A stretch of 64,000 nucleotides of DNA from Synechococcus sp. A18-25c (GTDB taxonomy: Bacteria > Cyanobacteriota > Cyanobacteriia > PCC-6307 > Cyanobiaceae): assembly GCF_014280035.1 (NCBI RefSeq), contig NZ_CP047957.1:372001-436000 (forward strand). The letters are read 5' to 3'. Positions 58,257 to 64,000 of the stretch are shown piece after piece (within the stretch, counting starts at the first letter, position 1; each line of letters starts with the position of its first letter). A program made the translations under genes and the position numbers. The notes beneath the pieces were generated by a model, which saw nothing but the letters and a program-made list of their open reading frames with translations, was not told the origin of the DNA and ran no database searches.

Positions 58257-58884
58257 CTCCGTAAACCTCCTGGATGGTTGCAAGTGCCTCTTCGCCAAGC
58301 ACCAGTGCGTTGGCGTGGAGCAGATCGAAGACGTTGAGCTGATCAGCAGCGATCAGTTTCACCTTCTCAAGGTTGCGCACAGAGCGGCGAACCGCTTCAG
58401 ACGGTGATGTGAGAACGATCAGCACCTTGGCGTCAGCCGCAATGCCCAGGCGACCCAATGCGTCGAGGACTTCGCGAGTCTTGGGGGCTTCGAGGGACGT
58501 GCCGAAATCCTTCACCACGGTGACGTCATCCAGGCGAGCCATCAGCGCTGTGCGCAGGGCCAGACGACGCTCCTTGCGATTCATCGCAAGGTTGTAGCTG
58601 CGGGGTTTCGGACCGAACACGATGCCGCCACCGGGACGCAAGGGGGTGCGGATCGAACCCTGACGAGCGCGGCCGGTGCCCTTCTGCTTGTAGGGCTTGC
58701 GACCGCCACCGCGCACTTCCGAGCGGGTGAGGGTGCTGGCAGTGCCCTGACGGCTGTGAGCCTGCTGACGCAGAACAGCGCGATGCATCAGGTCGAGGGC
58801 GGTGGATTCTTTGGCCACCTTCAGGTCCAGGGAAGCTTTGCCCGCTTCCTTTCCCTGCCAATCACGAACAACACAATTGGCCAT
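58249..58884 (-). CDS. rplD: 50S ribosomal protein L4
   Basis: A 211-residue protein with the long tunnel-wall loop ([27 protein letters not shown]) and [17 protein letters not shown]. In E. coli L4 also represses its own operon by acting on the leader. ATG 58884 shares one base with the rplC stop (TGATG) and has an excellent AGGAGG seven bases upstream. That Shine-Dalgarno is exactly complementary to a segment before the rplC start (see findings). Confidence 0.97.
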   Translation of the reverse strand: MANCVVRDWQGKEAGKASLDLKVAKESTALDLMHRAVLRQQAHSRQGTASTLTRSEVRGGGRKPYKQKGTGRARQGSIRTPLRPGGGIVFGPKPRSYNLAMNRKERRLALRTALMARLDDVTVVKDFGTSLEAPKTREVLDALGRLGIAADAKVLIVLTSPSEAVRRSVRNLEKVKLIAADQLNVFDLLHANALVLGEEALATIQEVYGDD

Positions 58885-59540
58885 CACTTACCTCCTTTGG
58901 CGGGCTTGGCACCCACGCGATTGGCGGGACGGATGTTCAGCAGTGAGCCGGGCTTGCCGGGCACAGAGCCTTTGACCACGAGCAGATTGCGATCACTGTC
59001 CACTTTGAGGATGGTCAGAGCGCGTGTGGTGGTCTTCTTTCCGCCGTAGCGGCCTGCCATCCGCTTGCCGGGATAGATCCGTCCAGGCGTGGTGCCTGCA
59101 CCGGTCGAACCAGGTTCGCGGTGGTTCTTTGAACCGTGCGTCATCGGGCCACGGCTGAAACCGTGGCGCTTCTGATAACCAGCGAAGCCTCGGCCCATGG
59201 TGTCGCCACTGACGTCAACCTTCTGGCCGGCTTCGAAATCACCAACGGTGATGGCGCCACCCAGCTCGAGACCACTCAGGTCGTCGACGCGGTACTCACG
59301 CAAATGACGGAGCACCCCATCACCTGACTTGGCGAGGTGACCCTTAGCGGGCTTGTTGACCAGCTTGTCGCGCGTTTCGCCAAAGCCGATCTGGACGGCC
59401 TCATAGCCGTCAGTTTCTGTTGTCTTGAGTTGGGTGATCCGGCAAGGGCCCGCCTCGATCAAGGTGACCGGGACGGCTTTGCCTTGCTCATCGAAGAACT
59501 GGGACATACCCAGCTTCTTCCCAAGGATGCCGATGGACAT
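58884..59540 (-). CDS. rplC: 50S ribosomal protein L3
   Basis: A 218-residue protein: [51 protein letters not shown]-type central loop and [12 protein letters not shown]. It is the first gene of the long minus-strand ribosomal cluster. ATG 59540 is canonical. No Shine-Dalgarno precedes it; instead the mRNA reads ATTACCTCCC right before ATG, an anti-Shine-Dalgarno-like stretch. Its leader is highly structured. Confidence 0.97.
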   Translation of the reverse strand: MSIGILGKKLGMSQFFDEQGKAVPVTLIEAGPCRITQLKTTETDGYEAVQIGFGETRDKLVNKPAKGHLAKSGDGVLRHLREYRVDDLSGLELGGAITVGDFEAGQKVDVSGDTMGRGFAGYQKRHGFSRGPMTHGSKNHREPGSTGAGTTPGRIYPGKRMAGRYGGKKTTTRALTILKVDSDRNLLVVKGSVPGKPGSLLNIRPANRVGAKPAKGGK

Positions 59541-59640
59541 GGGAGGTAATGACGCCAGCGTGGACAACCTTCATTGCTGCGGCTGAACGCTGCAGAAATG
59601 ACGGCCTGAAGGGCGCTGATCGATTGGACGCAGTCATGAC

Positions 59641-59674
59641 CGAAATCGCAGAACGAAGCCGTTCTGGCGTTTCG
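59641..59674 (-). promoter_or_regulatory. Long bulged hairpin in the rplC leader
   Basis: CGAAA/TTTCG, CGC/GCG and AGAACG/CGTTCT stack into 14 base pairs with one single-base bulge on each side and a four-base loop (GCTT on the minus strand). It lies 101 bases upstream of the rplC ATG. No T-run follows, so it resembles a regulatory leader stem more than a terminator. Confidence 0.65.
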
Positions 59675-59713
59675 GATTGGGGCTAGCGAGCGAATCAGCT
59701 GGCTGGGACTTGC

Positions 59714-59730
59714 CCGATCAGGAGGATCGG
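59714..59730 (-). promoter_or_regulatory. Leader hairpin with a CTCCT loop
   Basis: CCGATC and GATCGG form a perfect six-pair stem. On the minus strand the loop is CTCCT, resembling the 16S anti-Shine-Dalgarno core. It lies 40 bases upstream of the long bulged hairpin. Confidence 0.45.
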
Positions 59731-59783
59731 TAGTTTCCCGGCAGCGCATCGAACAAGTTCGTTGAGCTGCTCTGGCCTGTGGA

Positions 59784-59801
59784 TCCGGCGCAATCGCCGG
59801 A
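59784..59801 (-). promoter_or_regulatory. Perfect 7-bp hairpin in the rplC-ndhN gap
   Basis: TCCGGCG and CGCCGGA pair perfectly around a four-base loop. It could belong to the rplC leader or to the upstream part of the ndhN region, since the transcription starts are unknown. Confidence 0.45.
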
Positions 59802-59937
59802 CCTGCTCGTCGTACTGGAGGCCCGGCTAGCGGACGGGCACAGATCGACAGAGCAAACAAAAACACTACACCACGGGGTTCCTGATTCCCTAGCCCTCGC
59901 TTCTACTGCCAGACTCCCCACCATCTGAATTAAATCC

Positions 59938-60399
59938 ATGCCGTTGTTGCTTTCAGGTCGGGGCTTCCGCCGTGAACTGGAGTCGGCTGGAGTGATGGCG
60001 GTTCATGCCCCCCTTGAGGGCGGTGCGGAGACACGACTGCTGCGACGCCTTCGTGCCGCCGGTTATCGCACGCAGATCACCTCCGCTCGAGGCCTTGGTG
60101 ATCCTGAGGTCTTCCTCCTCCAGAAGCACGGCATCCGACCGCCCCATCTTGGTCATCAGAGCGTTGGCCGAGGTGCCGCCGTCGGGGAAGTTCAAGAGGT
60201 GATCCCTCAGCTCGGCGAAGTGTTGCTCGGGGACAAGCCTGTAGTTCTCTGGTTGTTGGAGGGTCAGGTGCTGTCGCGTTCGGAGCTGCTGTCGCTGTGC
60301 GATCTCTGTCGCCGTGAGCCTCGTTTAAAGATTGTGGTGGAGATGGGTGGGGCCAGAAGTCTTCGTTGGCAACCTCTGAGTCAGCTTCTCGGGGTCTGA
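59938..60399 (+). CDS. ndhN: NAD(P)H-quinone oxidoreductase subunit N
   Basis: A 153-residue peripheral subunit of the thylakoid NDH-1 complex, specific to oxygenic phototrophs and needed for cyclic electron flow and respiration. It has [44 protein letters not shown] and [30 protein letters not shown]-like text typical of the family. It is divergent from the ribosomal cluster and followed after 12 bases by ldpA in the same reading frame. Confidence 0.95.
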   Translation: MPLLLSGRGFRRELESAGVMAVHAPLEGGAETRLLRRLRAAGYRTQITSARGLGDPEVFLLQKHGIRPPHLGHQSVGRGAAVGEVQEVIPQLGEVLLGDKPVVLWLLEGQVLSRSELLSLCDLCRREPRLKIVVEMGGARSLRWQPLSQLLGV

Positions 60400-60411
60400 C
60401 CCTCCTTTTCA

Positions 60412-61476
60412 TTGACAACCAGCGGTACCTGCCTTTCTGGTGATGACGCTCTGGCGCAGGGGCGATGGGTCAAGTTGATTTGCGGCGCCAGCAATCAAGA
60501 CCTGGCTTCCATTGCCGATCTCTGTGCCCTCTATGCCGTTGCAGGTGTCCACTGTGTAGATGTGGCGGCAGATGTTGCCGTGGTGCGAGCGGCGCGCCTC
60601 GGTCTCCAATGGGCTTTGGAGCGCACCGGCCACCGTCCATGGTTGATGGTCAGCGTCAGTGATGGTGCTGATGCCCATTTCCGTAAAGCTGCGTTTGACC
60701 CTTCTCTCTGTCCTTTGGATTGCCCGAGGCCCTGCGAGGCGGTGTGTCCTGCGGACGCCATTGATGCGAACACGGGAGTGGTTCGGAATCGTTGCTATGG
60801 CTGCGGGCGCTGTCTCCCCGCCTGCCCGCTCGGGCTGATCGGCACCTCGGATCATCGCGTCGGTCTTCAGGACCTTGGGTCCGTGTTGGAGCAGTTGCGT
60901 CCGGATGCCTTGGAGATCCACACCGCTCCTGGGCGTTTGGATGACTTTCAACGCACGGTGGATCAAGTCGTCGCTGCTTCGATTCCGTTGCGACGGCTCG
61001 CTGTGAGTTGTGGACTCGAGGGGCATGGCTTGAAACCCGACGACTTGATTCGAGAGCTTTGGGGGCGCCATCAGGTTCTGCGACGGTTGGCTTTGAAACC
61101 CCTCTGGCAACTGGATGGGCGCCCGATGAGCGGTGATGTCGGCCTCGGTACTGCGAGGGCTGCTCTGCGGCTTTGGCAACAGGTGCGCACCAGCGCGCCG
61201 CCAGGGCCTCTTCAGCTTGCGGGAGGAACCAATGCAGCCACACTCGCGTTGTTGGATGGTCTTGGCATTCCGCGCAGCCATGGTCCTGCCGGCATTGCTT
61301 TTGGTGGCCGGGCACGTGCACTGGTGCAGCCTCTTCTGCAGGAGGCAGAGGTGCGTCGATGCAGTCTCCGTGACTGGCCTGAGGGATGGTCCAAGGCTCT
61401 CAAGCTGGCCCGCAGCCTGGTGGATCCCTGGCTGGCCCGTGGCTTGACACCTCAGCAGCAGCCTGAGTCCTGCTAG
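60412..61476 (+). CDS. ldpA: Circadian-clock input Fe-S protein LdpA
   Basis: A 354-residue protein. It has two ferredoxin-like 4Fe-4S sites: Cys100, 104, 108 and 112 (CPLDCPRPCEAVC) and Cys128, 131, 134 and 138 (CYGCGRCLPAC). LdpA relays redox/light state to the KaiABC clock in Synechococcus elongatus. The flanking regions (GRWVKLICGASNQDL; LQLAGGTNAATLALLDG) match the family. The start appears to be TTG at 60412: the ndhN TGA lies in the same frame 12 bases upstream, and no ATG or GTG precedes the conserved region. No Shine-Dalgarno is visible. Probably co-transcribed with ndhN. Confidence 0.92.
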   Translation: MTTSGTCLSGDDALAQGRWVKLICGASNQDLASIADLCALYAVAGVHCVDVAADVAVVRAARLGLQWALERTGHRPWLMVSVSDGADAHFRKAAFDPSLCPLDCPRPCEAVCPADAIDANTGVVRNRCYGCGRCLPACPLGLIGTSDHRVGLQDLGSVLEQLRPDALEIHTAPGRLDDFQRTVDQVVAASIPLRRLAVSCGLEGHGLKPDDLIRELWGRHQVLRRLALKPLWQLDGRPMSGDVGLGTARAALRLWQQVRTSAPPGPLQLAGGTNAATLALLDGLGIPRSHGPAGIAFGGRARALVQPLLQEAEVRRCSLRDWPEGWSKALKLARSLVDPWLARGLTPQQQPESC

Positions 61477-61514
61477 AAGGCGGAGGTGATCCGATTTGCC
61501 ATGGGCCTTCGACC

Positions 61515-63197
61515 ATGAGCACCGAGCGAATTACCGATGACCTGAAGCGCCTGCTGGAGCTGTTGCCAGCCATGGTGCAGGACGCGCTTGAACCTGAGGA
61601 GCGGCGCGATCAGCTCCTCGAGGTGGTGCTGGATCTGGGCCGGGTTCCTGAGGCGCGTTATCCCGGACGCTCGATTGAGCTGGGCAGCCGTTGTCTTGAG
61701 CGTCAGGATCTGGAGGAGGTGGTGAATCGTGTCGGTCAGTTCGGTGCCGATAACCGTGCTGGCATTGAGAGAACCCTGCATCGCATCAGTGCGATGCGCA
61801 ATCGCCGTGGTGAGGTGATCGGCCTCACCTGCAGGGTTGGTCGTGCTGTGTTCGGCACGGTTGCCATGGTCCGGGATCTGTTGGACACCGGACGTTCGCT
61901 TTTGCTGATGGGTCGCCCGGGGGTAGGCAAGACCACGGCATTACGCGAAATCGCAAGGGTGCTTGCGGATGACCTGCAGAAACGCGTGGTGGTGATCGAC
62001 ACCAGCAATGAGATCGCCGGCGATGGTGATATTCCGCATCCCGCCATCGGCCGCGCACGCCGGATGCAGGTGGCCAGACCCGAGCTTCAACATCAGGTGA
62101 TGATCGAAGCGGTGGAAAACCACATGCCTGAGGTCATCGTCATTGATGAAATCGGCACGGAACTGGAAGCCCAAGCAGCCCGCACCATCGCTGAGCGCGG
62201 CGTGATGTTGGTGGCCACAGCCCATGGCAATGCGCTCGCCAATTTGATCAAGAACCCAACGCTTTGCGATTTGATCGGGGGAATTGAGTCCGTGACGCTT
62301 GGTGATGAGGAGGCCCGGCGCCGTCGGACTCAGAAGACTGTGCTTGAGCGAGCCGCAGAGCCGACCTTCCCTCTGGCGGTGGAGATGCACAGTCGTGACC
62401 GCTGGGCTGTGCATGAGGACGTGGGACGCACGGTGGATTTGCTGTTGCGTGGCCAGAATCCCAGGCCTCAGCAGCGTGAACTCCTTGAGAACGGCCAAGT
62501 GCGCTTGGTGGTGTCTGATCCGTCCGAGCTCCGGCCGCCGCAGCGCCGTCCAGCCCTCGCTGTGGTTCCAATGCCCGACCCCAGGCAAGGTCGCAACAGC
62601 ACCGGTCGCGCAGGTGAATCGCCTGCAGTTGAAGGTGCCGCTCAGCCAACGGCCCGCGACGCTGTTGCGACTGAGCCCCCAACCAAGATGGCCGCTGACC
62701 TGCAGGTGCTCTGCTGTGGGCTCAGTCGACAGCGCCTCGAGGAAGCTGTGCGCTGCCATCGATGGCCCGTGCTGGCGGTGGACGATCTGGCCGATGCAGA
62801 CGTGCTCCTCAGCGTCCGACAGGGGCTCGGTCGTCAGCCCGCCCTGCGGCGTCAGGCTCGAGAGGCCGGTGTGCCGATCTTGGTGATTAAGTCGGATTCG
62901 CTCGCCCAGGTGGAACGGGCTCTGGAGCGTTTGCTCAGTCGTCGGCTCAGCGCCACCTCCGATCAAGATCCTGCATCCGCAGCCGCCTCATCGGATCACG
63001 GTGATGCCTTGGCGGCGCTTGAGGAATGCCGTCTGGCGGTTGAGCAGATTGTGATGCCGGAGGGACGACCTGTGGAGTTGCTCCCACGCAGCGAAGCCGT
63101 CTTGCAGATGCAGGCAGACCTGGTGTCTCGCTACAGCTTGAGCAGTGATGTTTATGGTCCTTCGGATCAGCGCAGGCTCAGGGTTTTTCCCCCCTGA
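61515..63197 (+). CDS. Ycf45-like AAA ATPase with R3H domain
   Basis: A 560-residue protein. The N-terminal 320 residues form a SpoIIIAA/Ycf45-type ATPase: Walker A GRPGVGKT at 133-140, Walker B VIVIDEIG with Asp211-Glu212, and ATAHGNALANLIKNPTL. A variable linker (about 345-395) follows, then a C-terminal segment ending in an R3H-like nucleic-acid-binding motif (RSEAVLQMQADLVSRYSL). Homologues are encoded in algal plastid genomes (ycf45) and in plants. The function is poorly known; single-strand nucleic acid binding is inferred. Located 38 bases after ldpA. Confidence 0.88.
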   Translation: MSTERITDDLKRLLELLPAMVQDALEPEERRDQLLEVVLDLGRVPEARYPGRSIELGSRCLERQDLEEVVNRVGQFGADNRAGIERTLHRISAMRNRRGEVIGLTCRVGRAVFGTVAMVRDLLDTGRSLLLMGRPGVGKTTALREIARVLADDLQKRVVVIDTSNEIAGDGDIPHPAIGRARRMQVARPELQHQVMIEAVENHMPEVIVIDEIGTELEAQAARTIAERGVMLVATAHGNALANLIKNPTLCDLIGGIESVTLGDEEARRRRTQKTVLERAAEPTFPLAVEMHSRDRWAVHEDVGRTVDLLLRGQNPRPQQRELLENGQVRLVVSDPSELRPPQRRPALAVVPMPDPRQGRNSTGRAGESPAVEGAAQPTARDAVATEPPTKMAADLQVLCCGLSRQRLEEAVRCHRWPVLAVDDLADADVLLSVRQGLGRQPALRRQAREAGVPILVIKSDSLAQVERALERLLSRRLSATSDQDPASAAASSDHGDALAALEECRLAVEQIVMPEGRPVELLPRSEAVLQMQADLVSRYSLSSDVYGPSDQRRLRVFPP

Positions 63198-63266
63198 CTC
63201 TTCCGTTGTTGGCTACTGCGGATTGACGAAGGTCACTCTGCTGTGGGTAACTATTTGAACCCCGGT

Positions 63267-63291
63267 TTTGCGCTCCGCAGGGAGCCGCAAA
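63267..63291 (+). other. Hairpin between the Ycf45-like gene and tRNA-Gln
   Basis: TTTGCG/CGCAAA and CTCC/GGAG form ten pairs with one bulged C and a GCAG loop. There is no T-run after it on plus, so a terminator role is uncertain. Confidence 0.35.
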
Positions 63292-63302
63292 TCTGGAATC
63301 AA

Positions 63303-63374
63303 TGGGCCGTCGCCAAGTGGTAAGGCAGCGGGTTTTGGTCCCGCCATTCCTAGGTTCGAATCCTAGCGGCCCAG
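63303..63374 (+). tRNA. tRNA-Gln (anticodon TTG)
   Basis: Acceptor TGGGCCG pairs with CGGCCCA, discriminator G. The anticodon stem GCGGG/CCCGC encloses TTTTGGT, giving TTG (63335-63337), reading CAA and CAG. T arm CTAGGTTCGAATCCTAG is perfect. CCA is not encoded; a T6 run follows directly. Confidence 0.97.
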
Positions 63375-63390
63375 TTTTTTCTTTCTCACG

Positions 63391-64000
63391 GTGCTCTCTG
63401 CCGAACTCCTGGTCTTTGATTTTGACGGGGTGATTGTGGATGGCATGCAGGAATACTGGTGGAGTGCCAGGCGGGCGTTGTTGACGCTGCAGCCCCAAGC
63501 ATCCCTCCAGGAGAGCATTCCTGAGTCGTTCCGCCAGCTCAGGCCCTGGATCCATCAGGGCTGGGAGATGGTGCTGATGGCTGCACTGATCTCGGAAGCG
63601 GATGGGCCCCTGCAGCAACGCGGTGTGATGGCGTTCGTGGGTGATTACAACCGACAGTGCAAAGCCGCACTTGCTCGATTCGGCTGGGAGCCTTCATTGC
63701 TGCAAACAACCCTGGAAGTTGTGCGCGCCAATGCGGTTCGGGCTGATCGCGACGGCTGGCTTGCTCTGCATCAGCCGTATCCCAATGTTCCCGAGCGTTT
63801 GAAGGCCCTGGCTGAAGAGGGCATTGCTTGGTCCGTGCTCACCACGAAGGGAAAGGCGTTCACCGCGGAGCTACTGGCCGGAATGGGGCTCGTGCCTGCC
63901 CGTCTCGATGGTCATGAGTCGGGCCCGAAGCCTCAGGTGCTGTTGCGCCTGGCTGAGGAGTGGCATCTGCGCGGATTTGTGGAAGATCGTCGTCCCACCC
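63391..64000 (+). CDS. HAD-superfamily hydrolase, truncated by the window edge
   Basis: The first 203 codons of a gene that runs off the right end. Starting from GTG 63391 it reads VLSAELLVFDFDGVIVDGMQ, the HAD motif I with Asp10 and Asp12. Motif II is near WSVLTTKGK (Thr-Thr, then Lys), and SGPKPQVLLRLAEEW provides the motif III lysine. A helical cap lies between. This is a phosphoglycolate-phosphatase-like architecture, but the substrate is not predictable. It starts 16 bases after tRNA-Gln. Confidence 0.85.
   Translation, partial: MLSAELLVFDFDGVIVDGMQEYWWSARRALLTLQPQASLQESIPESFRQLRPWIHQGWEMVLMAALISEADGPLQQRGVMAFVGDYNRQCKAALARFGWEPSLLQTTLEVVRANAVRADRDGWLALHQPYPNVPERLKALAEEGIAWSVLTTKGKAFTAELLAGMGLVPARLDGHESGPKPQVLLRLAEEWHLRGFVEDRRPT

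Larger units (their letters stand above)
59541..59937. other. Divergent regulatory gap between rplC and ndhN
   Basis: About 397 bases without a credible gene. It must contain the promoter and leader of the ribosomal cluster on minus and the ndhN promoter on plus. It holds three notable hairpins (59641-59674, 59714-59730, 59784-59801). Short frames on both strands lack any conserved feature. I could not fix -35/-10 boxes with confidence. Confidence 0.6.

Noticed and set aside
59718-59939. Small minus-strand frame upstream of rplC
   Set aside because: It lies in the regulatory gap, has no ribosome-binding site or homology, and covers the leader hairpins.
63178-63618. Minus-strand frame across tRNA-Gln
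   Set aside because: It translates through the tRNA antisense (the familiar GFEPR-type spurious peptide) and overlaps the real HAD gene.
1-64000. CRISPR arrays, transposases, phage genes or toxin-antitoxin pairs
   Set aside because: Reading the whole window showed no spaced repeats, transposase or integrase motifs, or small paired toxin-like genes. The HNH gene at 42.5 kb is a conserved chromosomal gene without mobile context.

Overview
The window reads as a GC-rich stretch of chromosome from a marine picocyanobacterium of the Synechococcus type. It carries photosystem I genes (psaA, psaB, psaI, psaL), ferredoxin-dependent glutamate synthase, the NDH-1 subunit ndhN, the clock-input gene ldpA, an MPBQ-type methyltransferase and LL-diaminopimelate aminotransferase. 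Gene order (rpsL-rpsG-fusA-tufA-rpsJ; rplC to rpmE with truA inside; rne-rnhB) is the usual cyanobacterial one. I see no phage, transposon, CRISPR array or integrated element. This is core chromosome, densely packed and mostly vertically inherited in appearance.

Layout. 1-10.5 kb: CPBP protease, clpS and dapL on the minus strand; a fused B12-binding radical SAM protein followed by RNase E and RNase HII on plus; then a DUF1997 protein, pheA and a quinol methyltransferase. 10.5-16 kb: a Lon-substrate-binding-domain protein and the str cluster (S10, EF-Tu, EF-G, S7, S12), minus strand. 16-27.5 kb: an A-type Fe-S carrier-like protein, a phosphodiester glycosidase, glutamate synthase, a YCII protein, lipoyl synthase, tRNA-Pro, a CbiG-CobJ fusion and an exported Pro/Glu-rich protein. 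27.5-38 kb: psaAB with a strong terminator, a bicupin, an RND pump and psaI-psaL. psaI is only 38 codons long. 38-44 kb: glycosyltransferase, NlpC/P60 peptidase, class A serine hydrolase, tRNA-Ser, alanine racemase, HNH nuclease and RF1. 44-59.6 kb: one long minus-strand ribosomal cluster (L3 ... L31) containing secY, adk, rpoA, truA and the 37-codon rpmJ. 59.9 kb to the end: ndhN, ldpA, a Ycf45-like ATPase, tRNA-Gln and a HAD hydrolase cut by the window edge.

The hunt gave no clear new multi-gene system. The most interesting material is RNA structure in non-coding gaps. There is a 14-bp bulged hairpin and two smaller perfect hairpins upstream of rplC, in the likely leader of the main ribosomal operon. 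A 17-bp hairpin lies between rpsG and fusA, and a 13-bp perfect hairpin between rplO and secY. Other structured leaders lie before rne and psaA. An 8-nt exact complementarity links the region before the rplC start to the Shine-Dalgarno of rplD. All pairings were read by eye and no folding energies were computed. The uncharacterised radical SAM fusion beside RNase E is the best protein-level lead.
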